Shown: positions 1 through 6,675 of the stretch, in pieces
Layout: each line of letters opens with the position of its first letter
Position numbering within the stretch: the stretch's first letter is position 1
Assembly (NCBI GenBank): GCA_020350905.1
Contig: CP070843.1
Span: forward strand, 1,885,135-1,892,653
DNA length: 7,519 nucleotides
Direction of reading: 5' to 3'
From: Deltaproteobacteria bacterium
GTDB lineage: Bacteria > Desulfobacterota > Syntrophobacteria > BM002
Program-made: the position numbers and the translations under genes
The notes under the pieces: model-generated
The model's database searches: none
The model's input: only the letters and a program-made list of their open reading frames with translations
What the model was told of the DNA's origin: nothing

Positions 1-182
1 TTAGATCTCAAGTGTTTACATATCTTGCTGAACCTTTTAGCCTGGTAATTGTCGTCACTGATTGGGATATGAGATGGAGATCTTATTATTTGGGTGTACT
101 TACGACTCAAGATTGATAGCAGGGATAGAAACCAAAGAGCTGATCAGGGATGTACAATACTTAGTGCTCTCATAACGTTCAA
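1..182. other. AT-rich leader stretch with no supported gene
   Basis: No convincing coding region is visible here. A 33-codon plus-strand frame (74-175, starting MEILLFGCTYD) has a GGGA six bases before its ATG, but it is too short to call and I recognise no family. The minus strand is broken by stops. Together with 183-544 this makes a gene-poor stretch of about 540 bases that appears to hold only gene relics. Confidence 0.5.
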
Positions 183-374
183 TTATATACTTCTCGCCGC
201 TATTATATCAGAGTCATATATCAATCTCTCCAATTTCCTGACATAGTAGCCACTCTCACACTTATCGGAAGGATCACAGCACTTCTCGTCTCATTTATTT
301 ATGCTGATAAAGAAGTCTTTGCACACCTCGCAAACCTTTATTCTAAAAACGTCATTTTCGAGCTTCACTATCAT
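183..374 (-). pseudogene. Cys-rich zinc-knuckle-like small ORF interrupted by in-frame TGA
   Basis: Read from ATG at 374, this frame gives 63 residues to a TAA at 183-185, with one TGA at codon 28 (291-293). Cysteines stand at 15 and 18 (CEVC), 32-33 (CC) and 39, giving C-x2-C-x13-CC-x5-C followed by a charged helical tail (YYVRKLERLIYD). This order resembles treble-clef or CGNR-like zinc knuckles, where a segment of the type R-D-x-K-x-C precedes the second cysteine pair. An AGGGA lies four bases before the ATG. A CGA-to-TGA change (Arg to stop) would explain the interruption, so I call it a pseudogene. Selenocysteine is the other reading, but I see no obvious SECIS-type hairpin after the TGA. 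The coding appearance on both sides of the stop is the main evidence; a chance frame is possible. Confidence 0.4.
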
Positions 375-385
375 CTATTCCCTGT

Positions 386-532
386 ATGCTGCCTCGAGAT
401 CCCTTCTGGAAGGAGCTCATTGCAGAAGCGGCTCCGACAAAGAGCCCTATAGCGCTTTGGGATGAGGACCAGCGGTTATTGGGTGTGATTTGTCGAGCCA
501 GTCTACTCGGAGATCTAGCCGAAGTGGCCTGA
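386..532 (+). pseudogene. Relic of ProV/OpuAA-type ABC ATPase, C-terminal CBS repeat
   Basis: From ATG at 386 to TGA at 530-532 this frame encodes 48 residues. The middle and end (SPIALWDEDQRLLGVICRA, then SLLGDLAEVA) match the usual ending of the second CBS repeat of glycine betaine/proline transporter ATPases: P-[IV]-A-V-[VW]-D-E-x-x-R-L-L-G-V-I-x-R-x-x-L-L. These ATPases are normally about 400 residues, with Walker motifs and two CBS repeats, and none of that precedes the fragment. The frame is closed by a stop 39 bases before the ATG, and there is no ribosome binding site. I infer a 3'-end remnant of a lost osmoprotectant importer gene. It converges on the permease gene, with 12 bases between the two stops. 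A free-standing CBS-like peptide is less likely. Confidence 0.45.
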
Positions 533-544
533 CCAGGTTATTCG

Positions 545-2353
545 TTAGAAAATCACTCGCACTCCGCCCAGATCCTGGATTGAAAAGGCGTGCTTCTCCT
601 CAGGGGCGCCGATAAATATATTGTTGGTGGGTACTCCAAATTCTTTGGAAACGGCCTCAATGATCTCCGGGCCAAATTTGCCCTCGCGCGCTACGAGCTT
701 TACCCTCAGCATCGGGAAAATCTCCTCCAATGCCTCCAGACTGTGTTTGATTTCTTCCTCGTCACTTTGTCCTGGATTCGGGTAGAGATGGAAGACCACC
801 ACCGAGCGGCTTGACTCGTTATTGACGATGTAGTTGAAACCAGTGTGCAAGCGGCGCAAGTTGCCGCCCCTGGCAAACAGTACCACTCGCTGTTCTGTTA
901 GCGAGGTTATTCTATCTATCACTATCGTGCGCCAGACCAAGAACCTGCCCATAAGATTATTTAGTACCTGCAAGATGGTTCTATAAATCGGAATGCGCAG
1001 ATACATGATCACGACCAACAAAACCGTGGGTATGAAATACCACATGAAGTAGGTCACATACTTGGTTTCAATAATAGCGTTGCCTACCATGCCCAAACTT
1101 GTGGCTACAATGGCAATGATTATGGTTGTCCACCCCGCACGATAGGTTCGCTTCAGTTCCTTGCGTCGCGTCTTCAGAAGGATATTGCCTAAACCAAAAA
1201 GGGTCATGACTCCCAGAAAAGAGATTGTGTAGACCCCAGCCAGGGAGAGCAAGCTTCCCTTGGTAACCAAAAGGATAGAAGAGCAAAGCAGAAAGAAAGT
1301 GATGATGATTCGGTGGCTGGTGTTTCTGCGGCTTTTTTTCAAGAAAAACTGGGGTAGAACTTGATCCAATGCCATCCTATGTACAAGCCCGGTTACGCCC
1401 ACATAGCTCGTCAGCACCGCACCTGAAAGCACGAGGGTGGCATCGAGGACGATAATCACCTTGAATGTTTGCCCCGCCATCAGGTGAGCCATTTCCGACA
1501 GTAAATAGTCCTTGTGCCCGACAATCTCGGCTAAAGGCAAAAGATTAAGAGAGAGGATGGAAACAAGTGGGTTAAATATTGCCACGGCGATGAGCATGTT
1601 TCGCAGGGTTTTGCGAAAGACGCCGACATCTTGCTCCTCAACAAAGTTGGCCGAGCTCTCGAAACCGCTTATGCCCAACAGAGCTGCTGAAAATCCTAAA
1701 GAGATGGCAATGAGCAAGTCTTTGCCCACAGGCAGGGTGTTGAGGTTAGCCTTGAGGATGTGGAAGTCAGGGGGTAGCTTGATGAAGCCGAGTACGCAAA
1801 AGGCAACAAGGGTGGACATATGAATGATAAAGATGGTCAGAGCCACCACGGCGGATTCAGTGATACCGATGATGGCCAAGGTGGCGAAGATGCCAAGTAT
1901 GAGAAGGGTACCTTCCATGGCGCCAAAAGACGGGAAGATGGTGTGAAGATATTCGGCAGCGGTTTTGGAAGAGATCACTGCAGTGGCTATGTAGGAAAGG
2001 ATGGTCATGCAGGCTGCCAGGGCGGCGGCGAATTTCGAGGTACTGTTGAGCAGGGCATTATAGGTGCCCCCATTCAAAGGTAGTGCTTCCACTACCTCAG
2101 TGTAGACCTTTTTGTAGAGGTAAAGGACGCCGACGACCATGAGGAGGACCACAGGAGCTAGGACGCCGGCATATACAGCTGCGATGGCAGAGACGTAGAG
2201 ACAGGAAGAGGTGATGTCGTTGCCGCAAATTCCAGTTGCCAGCCACTGACTCAATCGTTTCTTGGGTGTGGATCCGATCAGCAGTTCCTTGGGAGAAGAA
2301 AGCGAGGCAGGTATTACTTGTGGGTCGGTTTCCACGACAGCTCTATCCTCCAT
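545..2353 (-). CDS. APC-superfamily amino acid permease with C-terminal Usp-like domain
   Basis: This is an inner-membrane secondary transporter, probably for an amino acid or related amine; the substrate cannot be told. From the chosen ATG it has 602 residues and about twelve membrane segments between residues 45 and 452. Family signs are the TM1 region GICGNDITSSCLY (41-53), which corresponds to the unwound substrate-binding segment of APC carriers, and GFESSANFVEEQ (230-241) in TM6. Residues about 488-602 form a soluble alpha/beta domain that begins RVVLFARGG and ends GVRVIF with NNIFIGAP inside. It resembles a universal-stress-protein fold and would be a regulatory tail in the cytoplasm. 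The frame stays open to TTG at 2422, but GGAG lies nine bases before ATG 2353, so I prefer that start. It is the last gene of the unit starting at 3177. Confidence 0.9.
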   Translation of the reverse strand: MEDRAVVETDPQVIPASLSSPKELLIGSTPKKRLSQWLATGICGNDITSSCLYVSAIAAVYAGVLAPVVLLMVVGVLYLYKKVYTEVVEALPLNGGTYNALLNSTSKFAAALAACMTILSYIATAVISSKTAAEYLHTIFPSFGAMEGTLLILGIFATLAIIGITESAVVALTIFIIHMSTLVAFCVLGFIKLPPDFHILKANLNTLPVGKDLLIAISLGFSAALLGISGFESSANFVEEQDVGVFRKTLRNMLIAVAIFNPLVSILSLNLLPLAEIVGHKDYLLSEMAHLMAGQTFKVIIVLDATLVLSGAVLTSYVGVTGLVHRMALDQVLPQFFLKKSRRNTSHRIIITFFLLCSSILLVTKGSLLSLAGVYTISFLGVMTLFGLGNILLKTRRKELKRTYRAGWTTIIIAIVATSLGMVGNAIIETKYVTYFMWYFIPTVLLVVIMYLRIPIYRTILQVLNNLMGRFLVWRTIVIDRITSLTEQRVVLFARGGNLRRLHTGFNYIVNNESSRSVVVFHLYPNPGQSDEEEIKHSLEALEEIFPMLRVKLVAREGKFGPEIIEAVSKEFGVPTNNIFIGAPEEKHAFSIQDLGGVRVIF

Positions 2354-2362
2354 ATGAAGAAT

Positions 2363-2366
2363 CTCC
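2363..2366 (-). promoter_or_regulatory. Ribosome binding site deciding the permease start
   Basis: GGAG on the minus strand lies nine bases before ATG 2353. The upstream in-frame candidates (TTG at 2422 and ATG at 2392) have no comparable purine-rich sequence at the right distance. Confidence 0.5.
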
Positions 2367-2426
2367 AGCGGAAGTTGCCGTGAACAACGCATCAATCGGT
2401 GCAAGTGGCGGATCTCCCGCAACGGA

Positions 2427-2576
2427 CTACAGCAGCAGAGCTGTCCCGATCATAATGAGTCCAGTGAAGGTGAGAACGGGCAGGCTCGCCGGAGTGACAA
2501 ACCTACGGCGTCGTTTTGTCGAAGAGCTTCCCGTGATCACAGGGCTCACCGCCTCTGGCGAGGGATAACCAATCAC
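2427..2576 (-). CDS. Small protein with C-terminal membrane anchor
   Basis: This minus-strand frame encodes 49 residues from GTG 2576 to TAG 2427-2429. It ends in a Pro-led hydrophobic helix (LPVLTFTGLIMIGTALLL) preceded by KRRRR, so it looks like a tail-anchored or single-span peptide with its basic N-terminal part in the cytoplasm. The GTG lies seven bases after the stop of the upstream 197-aa gene, which fits translational coupling. The frame also extends to GTG 2648 (73 residues), which would overlap the upstream gene by 65 bases. Neither start has a strong ribosome binding site. It lies between a cytoplasmic receiver-like protein and a permease, so a helper role at the membrane is possible. 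I do not recognise the family. Confidence 0.45.
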   Translation of the reverse strand: MIGYPSPEAVSPVITGSSSTKRRRRFVTPASLPVLTFTGLIMIGTALLL

Positions 2577-2583
2577 AGATCTG

Positions 2584-3177
2584 CTATGGACTTCCAAACC
2601 ATCTTCTCCGTGTCGGCGTGCTTTCCCTGGGATCCATGAAATACTCACATCCCCTATGGGCCGTAACTTCGCAGAGATTCCTCAACTTTGAAGATCCAAG
2701 CACCAACCGATTGCGGTAAGCCCTGCAGTAGACAATCTCCTTGCGAGAGTCGATGGGAACATAGTTGATGTATGGACACAGCTGTGAGAGGAAACCGGTC
2801 AACCGTAAATCATTACTTGAGTCTTTTGAGACGGCTATCAGTTCGTCCTGAAACGCTGTACTTTCCGGCCCAGCGAAGAGGGTGTACTCTACCCCGATCT
2901 CGCCAAGACGGTGCAACAGCTGGGGATGCTTGGCGGGTAAAAAACAGAGAACTGGTATCTCTGACGTATGAAGGTTCTCTTTAAGGGTGGCACAGAGCTC
3001 CACCAAGGCCTTACGCTCTCGCAGTGTGCGCGTCCAAAAGGAGATGCCAATGAGGTTGAAGCTCTGCACCATGGCTTTGCCGAGACATGAAACAGGGCTT
3101 GTCGCTGTGACCACCTCGTGGTCTGCCCAGGAGGACGTCTCGGCCTCAACTCCCAGAAGAAGGGTTCTTCTCTTCAT
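2584..3177 (-). CDS. Receiver-like protein with four-cysteine C-terminal motif
   Basis: This is a cytoplasmic protein of 197 residues with no membrane segment. Residues 1-105 follow the beta/alpha rhythm of a response-regulator receiver domain: LLLGV at the first strand, NLIGISFW (41-48) where the phosphorylated Asp strand would be, [12 protein letters not shown] (73-84) at the fourth strand, [11 protein letters not shown] (92-102) near the end. The acidic pocket and phosphoacceptor Asp are missing, so it would be a pseudo-receiver. The C-terminal part has C134, C151, C169 and C177 (spacing 16, 17 and 7), ending [13 protein letters not shown], which looks like a metal or Fe-S site. The start is well supported: GGAGG six bases before ATG 3177. 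It is the first gene after a sigma-54 promoter (3275-3290) and leads the unit containing the permease. The fold is inferred by eye; function unknown. Confidence 0.75.
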   Translation of the reverse strand: MKRRTLLLGVEAETSSWADHEVVTATSPVSCLGKAMVQSFNLIGISFWTRTLRERKALVELCATLKENLHTSEIPVLCFLPAKHPQLLHRLGEIGVEYTLFAGPESTAFQDELIAVSKDSSNDLRLTGFLSQLCPYINYVPIDSRKEIVYCRAYRNRLVLGSSKLRNLCEVTAHRGCEYFMDPRESTPTRRRWFGSP

Positions 3178-3274
3178 CTCTCTCCTCCGGTGTGGCTCGA
3201 TCTGCTGCCAAATAAACGAACCCCTTTACAGCACCCTCAGTCAGGGGCAGGAGTACGGCTCACAACCGGAGAAC

Positions 3275-3290
3275 AGCATTATCAATGCCA
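3275..3290 (-). promoter_or_regulatory. Sigma-54 (-24/-12) promoter of the receiver-like/permease unit
   Basis: The minus strand reads TGGCATTGATAATGCT. It has TGGCA at -24 and TGCT at -12, with exactly ten bases between GG and GC, against the consensus TGGCACG-N4-TTGCW. The predicted transcript start is near 3264, leaving about 87 untranslated bases before ATG 3177. Two dyad sites lie about 109 and 132 bases upstream, the usual distance for enhancer binding by NtrC-type activators. Confidence 0.7.
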
Positions 3291-3367
3291 ATTAAGAAAA
3301 ACGGAGAGAAAAAGGTAAGTTAGGGCGACTGCCAAGATTTAGGCGAGGTGTTTGAAGGGTGGAATCT

Positions 3368-3413
3368 TGCAAAATGCAAGAAATCAGTCCTGCAAAATGC
3401 AAGAGATCAGTCC
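3368..3413. repeat. Tandem 23-bp direct repeat carrying two dyad operators
   Basis: Two adjacent 23-base units (3368-3390 and 3391-3413) differ at one position, an A/G change in the tail of the unit. The first base before each unit plus its start forms the dyad: TTGCAAAATGCAA at 3367-3379, with perfect 5-base arms TTGCA/TGCAA, and CTGCAAAATGCAA at 3390-3402. The 23-base period puts both sites close to the same face of the helix. The second unit runs over the stop codon of the response regulator (3407-3409). The placement upstream of the -24/-12 promoter suggests activator (enhancer) sites. Confidence 0.75.
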
Positions 3414-4744
3414 AGGTGGTATTTTTTCCGCTTGCGCCAGAGGGTGGCAGGGTCGATGCCAAGTACTTGTGCAGCCTCCTCAATGGATTGGGTGTGCAAA
3501 AGCACCTGCTTTATATGGGCCTTTTCAACTTCTGAGAGGGGCTTAAGTACATCCGAAGATTTTTCACCAGGCGAGTAGTTTACGACGTTGGATGGAATTG
3601 CCTCTGGTTTTAGAAGATCGTCAGTGGAAAGGATCGTTGCCCGTTCAATTACGTTGATGAGTTCGCGAATATTTCCGGGCCAAGGGTAAGTCTGAAGGAG
3701 TTGCATAGTCTGGTCAGAAATTCCCTTGACGTCTTTGTTGCTGTTCCTTGCGAATCTCTTGAGATAGTGCTGAACAAGGAGAGGTATGTCCTCAACCCGC
3801 TCCCGCAGCGGTGGCATGAAGATCTCAAGCACATGAAGTCGGTAGTAGAGGTCCTGGCGAAAGACTTTCTCCTGCACAAGTCCGTCCAGATCACGATTGG
3901 TGGCGGCAATGACGCGAACGTCCACCTTCAAGGTCTCCGTGTCACCCAATTTGCTGAACTCATGGTGTTCCAGAAAATGGAGTAGCTTCGCCTGGATTCC
4001 GGGAGACATGTCTGCGACTTCATCAAGGAAGACTGTACCAACATCAGCGGTCTTTAATTTACCAACTTTGTCACGTATGGCCCCTGTGAATGCTCCCCTT
4101 ACATGGCCAAAAAGATCACTTTCAAGCAAGTTATCTTGTAACACCGTGCAGTCCACTATAACGAAAGGACCGTCTTTCCTTGAACTCCAGTCGTGGATCA
4201 GGCGAGCAAGTATCCCTTTTCCGGTGCCGCTCTCCCCGCTGATAAGAACGCTTGCATTGGAGTCTGCCACTTGACGGGCTGTCTTGAGGATGCCACGTAC
4301 TTTCTTGTTTCTGGTGAGAAAGTCGCCCTCTCGCTCGACTCCTTTTAGTTTTTCCTTTAAGGTCTCAACCTCTGACTCCAGGCTGCTAACCTTTTTGACC
4401 ATTTCCAGAAGGTGAGTGACCTGGGAGGGGGTGAAAGGTTTGGGCAAATAATCGAAGGCCCCTATCTTGACGGCCTTCACCGCCGTGTCAATAGTAGCGT
4501 AGGCGGTGATAATGACAACAAAAGTTTTGATTTCAGTGGCTACGATCTCCTTCAAGACTTCCAGTCCGTCTATGTCTGGGAGTTTTAGGTCAAGAAGCAC
4601 GATTTCTGGTTTCAACTCCATAAACCTTTGGAGTCCATTTTTACCGGTCTCAGCCAGTACCGGCTCCATGCCACTGTCTTCCAGATGCACCTTTAGGGTG
4701 GACAGGATATTCTTGTCGTCATCAACTACTAGAACTTTCGTCAT
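3407..4744 (-). CDS. NtrC-family sigma-54-dependent response regulator
   Basis: This cytoplasmic transcription activator of 445 residues opens sigma-54 promoters by ATP hydrolysis. The receiver domain spans 1-118, with acidic residues D8-D10, phosphoacceptor D52 (LLDLKLPD), T80 and K102. A coiled linker (119-140) leads to the AAA+ domain at about 142-370: Walker A GESGTGKG (170-177), the sigma-54 contact loop GAFTGA (217-222), Walker B VFLDE (238-242), arginine-finger region FRQDLYYR (295-302) and sensor II WPGNIREL (355-362). A Fis-type helix-turn-helix ends the protein (IEEAAQVLGIDPATLWRKRKK, 421-441). All key residues are present. GAGG lies six bases before ATG 4744, and the start overlaps the kinase gene by 23 bases, so the two are made together. 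It probably acts at the TTGCAAANTGYAA sites on either side of this gene pair; that target is inferred. Confidence 0.96.
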   Translation of the reverse strand: MTKVLVVDDDKNILSTLKVHLEDSGMEPVLAETGKNGLQRFMELKPEIVLLDLKLPDIDGLEVLKEIVATEIKTFVVIITAYATIDTAVKAVKIGAFDYLPKPFTPSQVTHLLEMVKKVSSLESEVETLKEKLKGVEREGDFLTRNKKVRGILKTARQVADSNASVLISGESGTGKGILARLIHDWSSRKDGPFVIVDCTVLQDNLLESDLFGHVRGAFTGAIRDKVGKLKTADVGTVFLDEVADMSPGIQAKLLHFLEHHEFSKLGDTETLKVDVRVIAATNRDLDGLVQEKVFRQDLYYRLHVLEIFMPPLRERVEDIPLLVQHYLKRFARNSNKDVKGISDQTMQLLQTYPWPGNIRELINVIERATILSTDDLLKPEAIPSNVVNYSPGEKSSDVLKPLSEVEKAHIKQVLLHTQSIEEAAQVLGIDPATLWRKRKKYHLD

Positions 4745-6269
4745 TTACATCCTCGGTCTGGATTGGTATCCAAAAGGTAAAAGTTGTTCCTTTACCCACT
4801 TTGCTCTCAACGCTAATGTCCCCTCCGTGCTGTTCTATGATCTCCTTTACAATCGCAAGGCCCAGGCCGATAGTGCCCATCTTCTCCCTTTCTGAGAATT
4901 GGGTGAAGCGATCGAAAATACCTGGCAGATACCTCTCCTCGATGCCATTACCTGTATCCTCACACTCGAAATAGAATCTACCTTCCCGCTTTTCAACCCG
5001 TAGGGCGACATGACCTCCTCGGTCAGTATATCGTATGGCATTTCCCACCAGATTGGTGATAGCCCAGGGAAACCTGAAAGAGTCGATGGCAATGGGAGGC
5101 AGCCCGGATGCGAACTCCGTGATTAGCTGAACCCTCTTTTCTTCAGCCTGTTGGCGCAATGGGGCGAGACATTTATTTATGACTTCCTGCACCTCTAAGA
5201 CCTCTTTCGGCCATGGTTTCAGCACTGCATCGAGTCTTGAAAGATCAAGGAGTTCATTTATTAGAACAGACAGTCTGTTGCAGTCTTCTTTTGCTGTTTC
5301 TACAAGTTGCGCATGTTTGCCACTGAGGGTTTTATGCTTTTTTTCGGCCAAAATCCCAATACTCATGGATAGTGAGGTCATGGGGGTCTTCAGTTGGTGA
5401 GAAAGATCTGCGACAAAGCGGGCCTTAGCTAGCTCTGCCTGTCTGACCTTCAAGCGTTCGGCTGTTAACCTGTCAAGGCTGAGTTGGTCGTATGCCTTTA
5501 GGCGCTCAAATAGCCGATTGAACTCCGAGGTCAAGAAGCCGATTTCATCCTTCGAGGTAGCGTGAAATCGAGGATAATCTCCACTCCCTTCTTTTACAGC
5601 CGCAAGGCTCTCCGCCAAGCGGGCCAGCGGACCTGAAATCCTTGTTGCAATGAATAAGCTGAAGGTCGCAGTGAAAAAAATGGCAGCAAGAACGAGCACC
5701 ATGGAATACAGTTGGGCCCGTCTGGCAACCTTTTTGGTTTCTACGTCAGCGGCTTCCATCGCTTCTTCATTTATGGACATGAGAGTATCAAAATCGTTGT
5801 CCAAGGAGGTGTGTGCTCTGAAAAAGCCGGCGTAAGATCTCTTAGGCTTTGTCACAGTACTTCGGCCATTGAAAAAGGAGGCGAAGAGAAGATCATATCG
5901 CCGGTAGGAAGCGTGGATTTTCTCTATGAGTTCCCGTTCTCCAGACTCGGTGATGTTGTCTGTGCACACTTGAAGTAGTCGCAGTATCTGCGGGCCTGTT
6001 GCTGCTACATTGTTCCGGTCTGTTTGCTTGAGGTCCAATAGGTTGAACAAGATGAAATTATGTCTAAGCTCCAGCAACTGCCTGATCTGATGAACCGCTT
6101 TGATGGTTTTGTAATTCTTGGAAAGAATGAGTTCAGCCGATTGTCCCAGTGAGTTTAAGTGAACATAGTCTAGGTATATAACCAAAATCAGCATCAATGC
6201 CGGGACAATGATGCTGCAAATAATCTTGGCCCTTATTGAAAACCCTCTAGCCATAGACCCCCACAGCAT
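4722..6269 (-). CDS. Membrane sensor histidine kinase, partner of the adjacent regulator
   Basis: This inner-membrane kinase of 515 residues should phosphorylate the regulator encoded directly downstream. Membrane segments lie at about 14-34 and 187-208 and enclose a periplasmic region of about 150 residues that is mostly helical, like four-helix-bundle sensors, with no recognisable ligand motif. HAMP follows (209-262), then the dimerisation domain with H291 in DLSHQLKTPMTSL, and the ATPase domain: N box ITNLVGNAIRYT (404-415), G1 DTGNGI (438-443), F box IFDRFTQF and G2 GTIGLGLAI (465-473). No PAS domain is present. The C-terminus ends in four serines. ATG 6269 gives the longest form; ATG 6254 (residue 6) is an alternative preceded by a G-rich run, and neither has a clean ribosome site. 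The signal is unknown. Confidence 0.95.
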   Translation of the reverse strand: MLWGSMARGFSIRAKIICSIIVPALMLILVIYLDYVHLNSLGQSAELILSKNYKTIKAVHQIRQLLELRHNFILFNLLDLKQTDRNNVAATGPQILRLLQVCTDNITESGERELIEKIHASYRRYDLLFASFFNGRSTVTKPKRSYAGFFRAHTSLDNDFDTLMSINEEAMEAADVETKKVARRAQLYSMVLVLAAIFFTATFSLFIATRISGPLARLAESLAAVKEGSGDYPRFHATSKDEIGFLTSEFNRLFERLKAYDQLSLDRLTAERLKVRQAELAKARFVADLSHQLKTPMTSLSMSIGILAEKKHKTLSGKHAQLVETAKEDCNRLSVLINELLDLSRLDAVLKPWPKEVLEVQEVINKCLAPLRQQAEEKRVQLITEFASGLPPIAIDSFRFPWAITNLVGNAIRYTDRGGHVALRVEKREGRFYFECEDTGNGIEERYLPGIFDRFTQFSEREKMGTIGLGLAIVKEIIEQHGGDISVESKVGKGTTFTFWIPIQTEDVNDESSSS

Positions 6270-6290
6270 ACTGTTTCTTGGAGGAAGGTA

Positions 6291-6356
6291 TGAGATCGTT
6301 GAACCAGGCCAATCAGCCTAGCCTTGTCTGAAAAGGCTTCCGTCGAAACGATCTCA
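6291..6356. repeat. Nested inverted repeat upstream of the kinase gene
   Basis: The outer arms TGAGATCGTT (6291-6300) and AACGATCTCA (6347-6356) are perfectly complementary over ten bases. Inside them sits a second hairpin, AGCCTT (6320-6325) and AAGGCT (6333-6338), with a 7-base loop. The element begins 22 bases from ATG 6269, so it would lie in the leader of the kinase mRNA if transcription starts upstream, or could act as a DNA operator. There is no T-run after it on the minus strand, so it is not a typical terminator. Confidence 0.55.
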
Positions 6357-6410
6357 AGCACTAGCAGCATGATAGACTACGTCGCCCATAATCGCAACTA
6401 GCCTGAAGGT

Positions 6411-6427
6411 CTGCCGCTGTCTTGCCA
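6411..6427 (-). promoter_or_regulatory. Possible weak -24/-12 promoter for the kinase/regulator pair
   Basis: The minus strand reads TGGCAAGACAGCGGCAG. It has a good -24 element (TGGCA) and correct ten-base spacing to GC, but GGCAG in place of TTGCA at -12. Transcription would start near 6401, about 130 bases before ATG 6269, and would include the nested inverted repeat. This is a weak call from spacing and one good half. Confidence 0.25.
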
Positions 6428-6675
6428 GTGAATAGTCCAGATAACGTCCTTTACGTAAGCTTTTCGCGGCCCAAACCTTTGTCTCAAGATGACATGTTGA
6501 CGTGGGCAAGAGATTTCCGAAAGTTTCTAAGGATTCGCTTTCTTCATTGACAGTTGGAATTCAATCTTTGCGGCCTGCGCCTCGAAATCAAGACACATAT
6601 CGCTCACGTCGAGCGAACTCGGTGTCAAAAAGAACAAAGCCACCTTTGATTCTAGCTCAAAATAAGCATAGAGAG

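Noticed and set aside
74..175. 33-codon plus-strand frame with a GGGA ahead of ATG
   Set aside because: It is too short to support without homologues and has no neighbour in the same unit.
165..452. Open plus-strand frame of about 95 codons without ATG
   Set aside because: It has no plausible start or family resemblance, and overlaps the better Cys-rich frame on the other strand.
1820..2083. 87-codon plus-strand frame inside the permease gene, and similar frames across the other genes
   Set aside because: These are antisense shadows of strongly supported coding regions and lack ribosome sites or domains.
3234..3247. Short hairpin CCCT/AGGG in the leader of the receiver-like gene
   Set aside because: It has only four base pairs and no T-run, so it cannot be distinguished from chance.
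6280..6331. 13-codon plus-strand mini-ORF (ATG 6290) with a perfect GGAGG and a hairpin over its stop, like a leader peptide
   Set aside because: The next plus-strand gene is 600 bases away and no terminator/antiterminator pair is visible. It is probably a chance by-product of the inverted repeat.
6600..6616. Hairpin TCGCTC-acgtc-GAGCGA as a terminator
   Set aside because: The six-base stem is not followed by a T-run on either strand and no gene ends nearby.
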